From the NCBI GenBank assembly GCA_046717125.1, contig JBKJVQ010000015.1, positions 1 through 10,765 of the forward strand: a stretch of 10,765 bases of DNA. The letters are read 5' to 3'. Position 1 is the first letter of the stretch. Every line of letters starts with the position of its first letter. Below the pieces are notes generated by a model. The model searched no databases, was not told the DNA's origin, and was given only the letters and a program-made list of their open reading frames with translations. A program made the position numbers and the translations under genes. Source of the DNA: JBKJVQ01 sp046717125 (GTDB lineage: Bacteria > Pseudomonadota > Alphaproteobacteria > Rhizobiales > Methyloligellaceae). This document shows positions 5,366 through 10,765 of the stretch, piece after piece.

Positions 5366-6552
5366 ATGAGATGACGAACGTGCCAACCGAAGGCGCGACC
5401 TGCGCCACCGATATATTGTGCGCGACCGCTCCGGTCGGGATGCTGGCCGAGCTGACGCATCGCTGTCCGCTCCAGTGCGGCTATTGCTCGAATCCGATCG
5501 AGCTGGAGCGGGTCAATGTCGAGCTTGACACCGAGACGTGGGTTTCGGTCATGCGGCAGGCCGGCAAGATGGGCATCCTGCAGGTGCACCTTTCGGGCGG
5601 CGAACCGACCGCTCGCAAGGACCTCGAACAGATCGTCGAGGCTGCGTCGAAGGCAGGTCTCTATTCCAATCTGATCACTGCCGCCGTGCTGCTGAAGCGC
5701 GAGCGCCTGGAAGGGCTGGCAAAGCTCGGTCTCGACCACGTGCAGATTTCCTTCCAAGACGTCGATGCGGAAAACAACGACCGTATCGGCGCTTACAAGG
5801 GCGCATTCGCAAAGAAGGTCGAGGTCGGCAAATGGACCGGCGAACTCGGCCTACCGCTCACCATCAATGCGCCGATCCACCGGCAGAACATCCACAACGT
5901 CGCCAAATATATCGATTTTGCGGTCGACATCGGTGCGCAACGGCTCGAGATCGCTCATGCGCAGTATTATGGCTGGGCGCTGCTCAATCGCGCGGCGCTG
6001 ATGCCGACTTATGAGCAGACGATCGCAAGCGTCGAGATCGTCGAAGCGGCGCGCGAGCGGCTGAAGGGCCTGCTGACGATCGACATGGTCGTGCCGGACT
6101 ATTACGCCAAGCGGCCAAAACCCTGCATGGGCGGCTGGGGCTCCGGTTTCATGAACATCACGCCGGCCGGCAAGGTGCTGCCGTGCCATGCGGCGGAGTC
6201 AATCCCGAACCTTGCGTTCGCCAACGTCAGGGACACGCCGCTGCTCGACATCTGGCTGAACTCATCCGCATTTAACGCATTCCGCGGCACCGACTGGATG
6301 AAGGAGCCCTGCCGCTCCTGCGCCTTCCGCGAGATTGATTTCGGCGGCTGCCGCTGTCAGGCCATGGCCATGACCGGCGACGCGCGCAACACCGATCCCG
6401 CCTGCGCGCTCTCGCCCTACCACGCCGACATGAAGGCGATGGCGAAGGCTGAATCCATTCGCGACCTGCCGGAACTGACGCTGCGCAACATGCGCAACGC
6501 CGAGCAGGTGTCGCGTGCGGCGAAAGTGCGGGTGATGGAGCCGGCGGAGTAG
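5362..6552 (+). CDS. pqqE: PqqA peptide cyclase PqqE (radical SAM/SPASM)
   Basis: A 396-residue radical SAM enzyme that forms the carbon-carbon bond between Glu and Tyr of PqqA, the first step of PQQ synthesis. Cys35, Cys39 and Cys42 (CPLQCGYC) hold the SAM-binding 4Fe-4S cluster. LSGGEPTARKD follows at 78-87 and is the usual SAM contact. The SPASM domain has all seven expected cysteines: 255, 275, 317, 320, 330, 332 and 348. Their spacing equals, with an offset of 7, what I recall for the methylobacterial enzyme, and Asp326 falls where an unusual Asp cluster ligand was reported there. The ATG at 5362 overlaps the pqqD stop. No terminator follows; an 11-base C tract begins 6 bases after its stop. 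Confidence 0.96.
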   Translation: MNEMTNVPTEGATCATDILCATAPVGMLAELTHRCPLQCGYCSNPIELERVNVELDTETWVSVMRQAGKMGILQVHLSGGEPTARKDLEQIVEAASKAGLYSNLITAAVLLKRERLEGLAKLGLDHVQISFQDVDAENNDRIGAYKGAFAKKVEVGKWTGELGLPLTINAPIHRQNIHNVAKYIDFAVDIGAQRLEIAHAQYYGWALLNRAALMPTYEQTIASVEIVEAARERLKGLLTIDMVVPDYYAKRPKPCMGGWGSGFMNITPAGKVLPCHAAESIPNLAFANVRDTPLLDIWLNSSAFNAFRGTDWMKEPCRSCAFREIDFGGCRCQAMAMTGDARNTDPACALSPYHADMKAMAKAESIRDLPELTLRNMRNAEQVSRAAKVRVMEPAE

Positions 6553-6557
6553 CTACG

Positions 6558-6592
6558 CCCCCCCCCCCGAGCTCGTGACGCCCTACCCCCCC
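6558..6592. repeat. Poly-C tracts between convergent genes
   Basis: A run of 11 C (6558-6568) and a run of 7 C (6586-6592) lie in the 30-base space between the pqqE stop and the end of the minus-strand gene. The shorter run lies inside the last codons of that gene (Gly-Gly). No hairpin or terminator is visible. Such runs are prone to slippage in replication and to sequencing error. Confidence 0.85.
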
Positions 6593-7131
6593 TCCTGCAC
6601 CGCAAGCTTGCCCTGATTGGCAAGCAGCCGGTTGTCGATCAGCCACTGCATGCCGCGCCGCCAGGAATCGTCCGTGTTCGCACGAATGTCAGCGCCCATG
6701 GCGCCGACCAGCTTGCCCGACTTCACATCCCGGATTTCTGCTGTGAGACTCAGGATCAGGTTGCTGACCTTCTGCACGTGACCGATGATCGACAGGTCGG
6801 CGCCGAGCGTGTTTGCTATCGTGACATCGCAGCCATTGCACCCGATGAAGCTGCTGTCCTTGGCCTTCTTTTCGGCCTCGGGCGTGATGGCGACCACGTC
6901 GTACGCGCCGGTTTTCTGGAGAGCGTCGCGGATCATCTGCGTGATCATTTTCAGCCGTGCCGACTGATCTTCGCGTGCCGGCTGCAACTCGCCTTCGAGG
7001 CTTGTGTCGAACAGCTCGAAATCGAAAACGACGACCTTCGGATTGTCGGCGTGCGCCTGGCCGGCCAGAAGTGCGATTCCGAGGACGACGGCAACTAGCC
7101 AAGTGGAGCAAAACCTGAGCATTTTTAACAT
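6583..7131 (-). CDS. Secreted DUF2380/DUF3280-like protein of PQQ-dependent oxidation loci
   Basis: A 182-residue protein with a signal peptide (basic MLKMLR, hydrophobic core, cleavage predicted after AHA at about residue 28) and a small mature domain. The mature start KVVVFDFELFD, the motif FIGCNGCDVTIANTLGADL, the stretch VQKVSNLILSLTAEIRDV and the late DDSWRRGMQWLI resemble the DUF2380/DUF3280 group, which I recall as neighbours of PQQ-dependent alcohol dehydrogenase genes. The paired cysteines in GCNGC could form a disulfide or a metal site. I chose ATG 7131 because AGAAG lies 7 bases upstream and the signal peptide starts there; longer in-frame starts add about 60 residues with no family look. 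It converges with pqqE and is divergent from the next unit. Its biochemical role is unknown; a periplasmic location is inferred. Confidence 0.75.
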   Translation of the reverse strand: MLKMLRFCSTWLVAVVLGIALLAGQAHADNPKVVVFDFELFDTSLEGELQPAREDQSARLKMITQMIRDALQKTGAYDVVAITPEAEKKAKDSSFIGCNGCDVTIANTLGADLSIIGHVQKVSNLILSLTAEIRDVKSGKLVGAMGADIRANTDDSWRRGMQWLIDNRLLANQGKLAVQEGG

Positions 7132-7182
7132 GTTGTAACTTCTTTTTTGACGTGTTTGGGGGTTTCTGACGGGCGCTGCAGG

Positions 7183-7212
7183 TTGCCATACCCGCACGCA
7201 GTCGACTACAAT
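7183..7212 (+). promoter_or_regulatory. Candidate housekeeping promoter of the binding-protein operon
   Basis: TTGCCA (7183-7188) and TACAAT (7207-7212) are separated by 18 bases, each five of six to the sigma-70 consensus. The -10 overlaps an 8-base palindrome, ACAATTGT (7209-7216), which could be part of an operator. It leaves a leader of about 135 bases before the ATG at 7353. Seen by consensus match only. Confidence 0.45.
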
Positions 7213-7318
7213 TGTGGTGGTCAGGAACGTCTTGCAACGTAACGCGAGCCTCACGCTTTCGCGAGCCATTTCTCGCCGACGAACGGTTTCGCCCGCGCCG
7301 AAGCCCTGTCTCCGCAAC

Positions 7319-7339
7319 CGCGCCTTTCGGCGCGCCGAA
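7319..7339 (+). promoter_or_regulatory. Overlapping hairpins just before the binding-protein ribosome site
   Basis: CGCGCC (7319-7324) pairs with GGCGCG (7329-7334) around TTTC. The 14-base palindrome TTCGGCGCGCCGAA (7326-7339) uses the same GGCGCG and is mutually exclusive with that stem. Both end just upstream of the AGGA ribosome site (7341-7344). A leader control role is possible but unproven in a GC-rich genome. Confidence 0.3.
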
Positions 7340-7352
7340 CAGGACTGTCCTT

Positions 7353-8696
7353 ATGCCTCCTGAAACGACCGAAAACCGCGGCCGGGGGGCCGCGTCCCTG
7401 ATAAGGGTCGCCGTCTGTTTTGCGGCCGCAGCGATCTGGCTGGCCGGCGTCGCAGTCGCGCAAGATGCGGCGCCCTCGGAAACGCCGCCTGCAGCTGAGC
7501 AGACGCCCGAAGGCGCGCCCGCCGCTCCCGGCCCGGCTCAGCCTCCGGCGGCGGCGCCTGCCAAGCCGGCCGAGGACGCACTGACGATCAAGCTCGGTTA
7601 TCTCCGGCAGGAGGTCGAGCGGTTGCTGCCGATATCGCGTCTCGATTATCTGCCTGCGGATCATGGCGTCGCGGGCGCGCAAGTCGGCCTCAACGACAAC
7701 AATACGACCGGCCGCTTCATGAAGCAGGCCTTTACGCTGCAACCGGAGATCGTTCCGGCCAAGGGCGACGCGATTGCGGGGCTCAACAAGCTCATCGACG
7801 GCGGTGCGGGCTTCATCCTCGTCGACGCGCCGGCCGACGTGCTGGTGAAACTCGCCGACGCCGTGAAGGAGAAGGACGTCATCTTGTTCAACGTCTCCGC
7901 GCCAGACGACCGCCTGCGCGGGGAAAATTGCCGCGTGAACCTGATCCACACCGCCCTCAGTCACAACCAGATGGCGGATGCGGTCGCGCAGTATCTCATC
8001 TGGAAGAAGTGGACCCGCTGGTTCCTGATCAGCGGCAAGAACCCGAGCGATGTGAACTATGCGAACGCGGTCAAGCGCGCAGCCAAGAAGTTCGGCGGCC
8101 AGATCGTGGAGGAGCGGATCTACGATCGCGGCGCGGGCGCGCGGGGAACAGACTCAGGCTATGAGCAAGTGCAGCAGCAGATACCGCTCTTCACGCAGTC
8201 GGCGGCGGCACATCATGTCGTGTTCGCGGCCGACGAAAGCGACGTGTTCGGATATTATCTGCCGTATCGCACCTGGGATCCGCGTCCGGTAGTCGGCAGT
8301 GCGGGAATGTTTGCGACGAGCTGGCATCCCTCAATGGAGCTCTGGGGCGGGACGCAACTCAACACGCGCTTCGAGAAGCACTCGAAACGGTACATGACGC
8401 CGCTTGACTATAATGCGTGGGTCGCGGTGCGGAGTGTTGGCGAAGCGGCGATCCGGGAGAAGACCGGCGACACGAAGAAGCTCAGGGATTACATACTCGG
8501 CGATAGGTTTGGGCTGGCCGCCTTCAAGGGTCAGAACGTGTCGTACCGCTCCTGGAACAATCAGCTTCGCACGCCGATTATCCTTGCCGAACAAAAGCTT
8601 CCGGTCTCCGTCTCGCCTCAGCCCGGCTTCCTGCACCAGAAGGCGGAAGTCGATTCCCTCGGCATCGACGAGCCGGAATCGAAGTGCAGCTTCTAG
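7353..8696 (+). CDS. PQQ-dependent alcohol oxidation-associated ABC-type substrate-binding protein
   Basis: A 447-residue secreted protein. Residues 1-36 form a signal peptide (cleavage near VAVA-QDA), followed by a Pro/Ala-rich linker (about 38-74) and then a type I periplasmic binding-protein fold from about residue 77 (LTIKLGYLRQEVERLLPISR) to the C-terminus. It resembles the family of putative ABC binding proteins that occurs with PQQ-dependent breakdown of alcohols such as 2-phenylethanol (TIGR03863, recalled by name). AGGA at 7341-7344 lies 8 bases before the chosen ATG; an in-frame GTG/ATG further up would bury the signal peptide. It begins a three-gene unit with the propeller protein and a helical secreted protein. 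The partner ATPase and permease are not in the window. The true ligand is unknown. Confidence 0.82.
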   Translation: MPPETTENRGRGAASLIRVAVCFAAAAIWLAGVAVAQDAAPSETPPAAEQTPEGAPAAPGPAQPPAAAPAKPAEDALTIKLGYLRQEVERLLPISRLDYLPADHGVAGAQVGLNDNNTTGRFMKQAFTLQPEIVPAKGDAIAGLNKLIDGGAGFILVDAPADVLVKLADAVKEKDVILFNVSAPDDRLRGENCRVNLIHTALSHNQMADAVAQYLIWKKWTRWFLISGKNPSDVNYANAVKRAAKKFGGQIVEERIYDRGAGARGTDSGYEQVQQQIPLFTQSAAAHHVVFAADESDVFGYYLPYRTWDPRPVVGSAGMFATSWHPSMELWGGTQLNTRFEKHSKRYMTPLDYNAWVAVRSVGEAAIREKTGDTKKLRDYILGDRFGLAAFKGQNVSYRSWNNQLRTPIILAEQKLPVSVSPQPGFLHQKAEVDSLGIDEPESKCSF

Positions 8697-8779
8697 ATGT
8701 TCCGTTCCCCGTTCCTGCAGCAACGGATGCTCTCAACCCTCCCGCCGCGGAGGAATTCAATCAGCGAAAGGTTGGAAAC

Positions 8780-9763
8780 ATGTTGTCCAGGAAATACCTC
8801 GCCGGTCTGATCCTCGGGGGGAGCGCGTTCCTTCTCGGCGCAGGCCCGGGCCTTGCGTTCACCGCTTACATCTCCAACGAGAAGGACAACACGATCTCGA
8901 TCATCGACACCGAGAAGCTCGAGGTTGTTGACACGGTCAAGGTCGGGCAGAGGCCGCGCGGCATCATCATGACCAAGGATCAGAAGCATCTTCTTATCTG
9001 CGCGAGCAACGACAACACGATTCAGATGTTCGACGTCGCATCCAAGCAGGTGGTATCTGCCCTGCCCTCGGGTCCCGACCCGGAACTGATGGACATCCAC
9101 CCCTCCGGCAATCCGCTCTATGTCGCAAACGAAGACGATAATCTCGTCACTGTGATCGACATCGAGAACAAGAAAGTGCTGGCCGAGGTTCCCGTCGGCG
9201 TCGAGCCGGAGGGGATGGGCATAAGCCCGGACGGCAATATCCTGGTCAAAACGTCGGAAACGACGAACATGGCCCATTTCATCGATACCAAGAGCTACGA
9301 GATCGTCGGCAACGTCCTCGTCGACGCCCGGCCGCGCGTCGCGCAGTTCACGTCGGACGGGAAGCAGCTCTGGGTCTCGTCCGAAATCGGGGGAACGGTC
9401 TCCGTCATCGACCCGGCAACAAAGGAGATCATCAAGAAGATCGGTTTTGAGGTGCCGGGCGTTCAGCCCGAGTCGATCCAGCCGGTGGGCATGGTGATCT
9501 TGAAGGACCGATCCAAGGCTTTTGTCGCCCTGGGTCCGTCCAATCGCGTGGCGGTCGTCAATGCCCAGACGTTCGAAGTAGAGCAGTATCTCCTCGTCGG
9601 ACAGCGCGTCTGGCAGCTGGGGATTACCCCGGACGAGAAACTGGTCTTCAGCACAAACGGCGTCAGCAACGATGTCTCGGTGATCGACGTTCCCAACGAG
9701 AAGGTCATCAAGTCGATCAAGGTCGGTCAGCTTCCCTGGGGCATCGTTGTTTCCGGGAAGTAG
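8780..9763 (+). CDS. Secreted YVTN-type beta-propeller protein of PQQ-dependent catabolism
   Basis: A 327-residue protein with a signal peptide (MLSRKYLAGL then a hydrophobic core, cleavage near residue 27) and about seven repeats of the YVTN/lactonase-like propeller: examples are AYISNEKDNTISIIDTEKL, LYVANEDDNLVTVIDIENKK, LWVSSEIGGTVSVIDPATKE and VFSTNGVSNDVSVIDVPNEK. The size of one seven-bladed propeller matches the PQQ-dependent catabolism-associated propeller family (TIGR03866, recalled by name). No PQQ-dehydrogenase active-site motifs were seen, so it is taken as an accessory and not as the enzyme. AAAGG and GGAAA precede the ATG at 8780; an earlier in-frame start at 8684 would overlap the previous gene and spoil the signal peptide. 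The 83-base gap from the previous gene has no terminator, so co-transcription is likely. Confidence 0.87.
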   Translation: MLSRKYLAGLILGGSAFLLGAGPGLAFTAYISNEKDNTISIIDTEKLEVVDTVKVGQRPRGIIMTKDQKHLLICASNDNTIQMFDVASKQVVSALPSGPDPELMDIHPSGNPLYVANEDDNLVTVIDIENKKVLAEVPVGVEPEGMGISPDGNILVKTSETTNMAHFIDTKSYEIVGNVLVDARPRVAQFTSDGKQLWVSSEIGGTVSVIDPATKEIIKKIGFEVPGVQPESIQPVGMVILKDRSKAFVALGPSNRVAVVNAQTFEVEQYLLVGQRVWQLGITPDEKLVFSTNGVSNDVSVIDVPNEKVIKSIKVGQLPWGIVVSGK

Positions 9764-9787
9764 GCGAATTTCAAGGAGACCCTGCGA

Positions 9788-10446
9788 ATGTTTGTCTCCA
9801 AGCAGGCGCAAAAAAGGCCGCCAGCTTCGCTGCTCTGGCCCTGACCGTGCTTTCGGCGTCGCTTCTTGCAGCTCCACCGGAGCCGCAAGCCGCATCAGAG
9901 GCTGGCTGGCCCTGTATCCAGCGGCGGGTACCCGAAATCTCGCTCGGGGCGGTTTGGTCCGGCCCGCAAATCGATCCGCAAAGCATGGTGTGGATGGAAG
10001 ATCCCGCGGTGAAAACGCTGGTGAATCTTCTGTCGATCCGGCGCACGCCGATGGAGAAGGCGGAAGCCGAAATCGCGAAGTTCGCCGAAGCCCACGCCTC
10101 GCAGAGGAACGAGAAGCTGACCGCGGTCTTCACCGGCCTGTTTCAACTGGCCAGCTCCGAGCGCAGTCAGATCATGGACGGCATCGTCCGTTATCAACAG
10201 CGCCAGGAAGCGCTGGCCGAGCGAATCAGGAAACAGGCGCACGCGTTGACCGTGCTCGAGCAGAAACCGGAAAAGTCAGACGAGGAAACGAAAAAGGCAG
10301 AAGAAATCCGTAATCAGATCGAGTGGGACACGCGCATATTCGAGTCGCGCGAACAATCCCTGACGGCCGTTTGCGAGTCGCCCGTGATCATCGAGCAACG
10401 CTTGTTCGGTCTGTCCCGGGCGATCCAGGGCGCGATGCAGTCATAG
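9788..10446 (+). CDS. Unrecognised secreted helical protein; apparent frameshift in the signal peptide
   Basis: The ATG at 9788 has an ideal ribosome site (AAGGAG, 9773-9778, 9-base spacing) but its frame stops after 18 codons at 9842-9844. At the A6 run 9810-9815, one extra A, or a -1 ribosomal slip, joins it to the long frame ending at 10446, giving a 219-residue product with a proper signal peptide (KKAASFAALALTVLSASLLA). Without the shift the only start is a GTG at 9847 that lacks a ribosome site and cuts the signal peptide in half. The mature part has a GWPCIQRRVPE motif, a predominantly helical and charged middle (corrected residues about 85-200, likely coiled coil) and a second cysteine in LTAVCESP, so a Cys-Cys bond is possible. 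I do not recognise the family. Its position, 24 bases after the propeller gene, suggests a periplasmic partner in the same PQQ-linked system. Confidence 0.7.
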
Positions 10447-10590
10447 GCTGCCAATCCTAGAATCGCCTTTGGCGGGTAGGCCCGTCCTTGCGATCACGCT
10501 TCGGTCTTTCCTCGCGATGCCGCCAATTTTATATTGTCTTAGCCGCGGCAGTTGTCTTCCGCAGGGGCGCCTAGCTACCTCACTGGTCCA

Positions 10591-10628
10591 ACAAAAAGGG
10601 CTGCGCCTCACGGTACAGCCCTTTTTGT
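10591..10628. terminator. Strong bidirectional intrinsic terminator
   Basis: ACAAAAAGGGCTG (10591-10603) and CAGCCCTTTTTGT (10616-10628) are perfectly complementary over 13 bp with a 12-base loop. The A and T tracts at either side make it work in both directions: for the plus-strand three-gene unit and for the convergent minus-strand gene at the right edge. The rest of 10447-10655 shows nothing else I can support. Confidence 0.92.
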
Positions 10629-10655
10629 CACTCGCCGAATGAGTAGAACGACGCG

Positions 10656-10765
10656 TCAGCCCTGCCTGGCGGCGATCAGATTATTCTGCTCGTCGAGGAT
10701 CGGAACGCCGTATTCCAGAAGGATGGCGTTGATCTCGTTCTGCTTCTTCGCGATCACGTCGTTGA
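10656..10765 (-). CDS. C-terminus of a probable quinoprotein-dehydrogenase-associated periplasmic binding protein (partial)
   Basis: Reading leftwards from the window edge, the last 35 residues end at TGA (10658-10656). They contain KKQNEINAILLEYGVPILD, a Lys-rich helix followed by an I-L-x-x-Y-G-V-P-x-L-D end. This resembles the C-termini of the substrate-binding-like proteins encoded with PQQ methanol/alcohol dehydrogenases (MxaJ/XoxJ, TIGR03871-type, recalled from memory). The gene setting supports that reading, but 35 residues are not enough to be sure; another periplasmic solute-binding protein is the main alternative. The start and most of the gene lie outside the window. It converges on the three-gene unit and shares the terminator at 10591-10628. 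Confidence 0.5.
   Translation of the reverse strand, partial: NDVIAKKQNEINAILLEYGVPILDEQNNLIAARQG

Noticed and set aside
7224..7248. GGAAC before the binding-protein gene as an EcfG promoter
   Set aside because: No CGTT at 16 or 17 bases; the sigma-70-like pair at 7183-7212 fits better.
8693..9895. 400-codon open frame opposite the beta-propeller gene
   Set aside because: Long antisense frames are common in GC-rich genes; the plus-strand product has a signal peptide and regular propeller repeats.

Overview
The window looks like high-GC chromosomal DNA from an alphaproteobacterium, most likely of the order Hyphomicrobiales. This rests on protein flavour (DUF883 plus holin-like stress pair, MHS-type transporter, OxyR), on an EcfG-type GGAAC-N16-CGTT promoter, and on the PQQ cluster layout. 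No mobile element, CRISPR array or phage module was seen.

Left part (1-1180). A two-gene membrane unit (DUF883/ElaB-like protein, then a small holin-superfamily membrane protein) sits behind a good candidate general-stress (EcfG) promoter and ends at a hairpin terminator. A long, nearly perfect palindrome follows, then tRNA-Thr(TGT) with encoded CCA.

Middle part (1218-3876). A metabolite:H+ symporter-type MFS transporter with a periplasmic insert of about 110 residues converges on, and overlaps by 11 bp, an oxyR gene on the minus strand. The oxyR product keeps both redox cysteines (C199, C208). An OxyR-like four-tetrad operator lies directly before its GTG start, in the region shared with the divergent pqq operon.

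PQQ part (4009-6552). pqqA (29 aa, Glu17/Tyr21 crosslink pair), a terminator-like hairpin that may act as an attenuator, then pqqC, pqqD and pqqE, tightly packed. pqqB is absent from its usual place between pqqA and pqqC.

Right part (6583-10765). This holds periplasmic accessory genes of PQQ-dependent alcohol oxidation: a secreted DUF2380/DUF3280-like protein on the minus strand, and a divergent three-gene unit. That unit encodes a PQQ-associated ABC-type substrate-binding protein, a YVTN beta-propeller protein and an unrecognised secreted helical protein. The ABC ATPase and permease that usually accompany the first two are not here. The third gene carries an apparent one-base frameshift at an A6 run inside its signal peptide. 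After a strong bidirectional terminator, the C-terminus of a minus-strand gene enters from the right edge; it resembles the quinoprotein-dehydrogenase-associated periplasmic binding proteins (MxaJ/XoxJ-like).

Together the window couples cofactor synthesis (PQQ) with periplasmic partners of a quinoprotein dehydrogenase probably encoded just outside it, possibly under oxidative-stress control through OxyR. Family names come from recognising motifs by eye, not from database searches.
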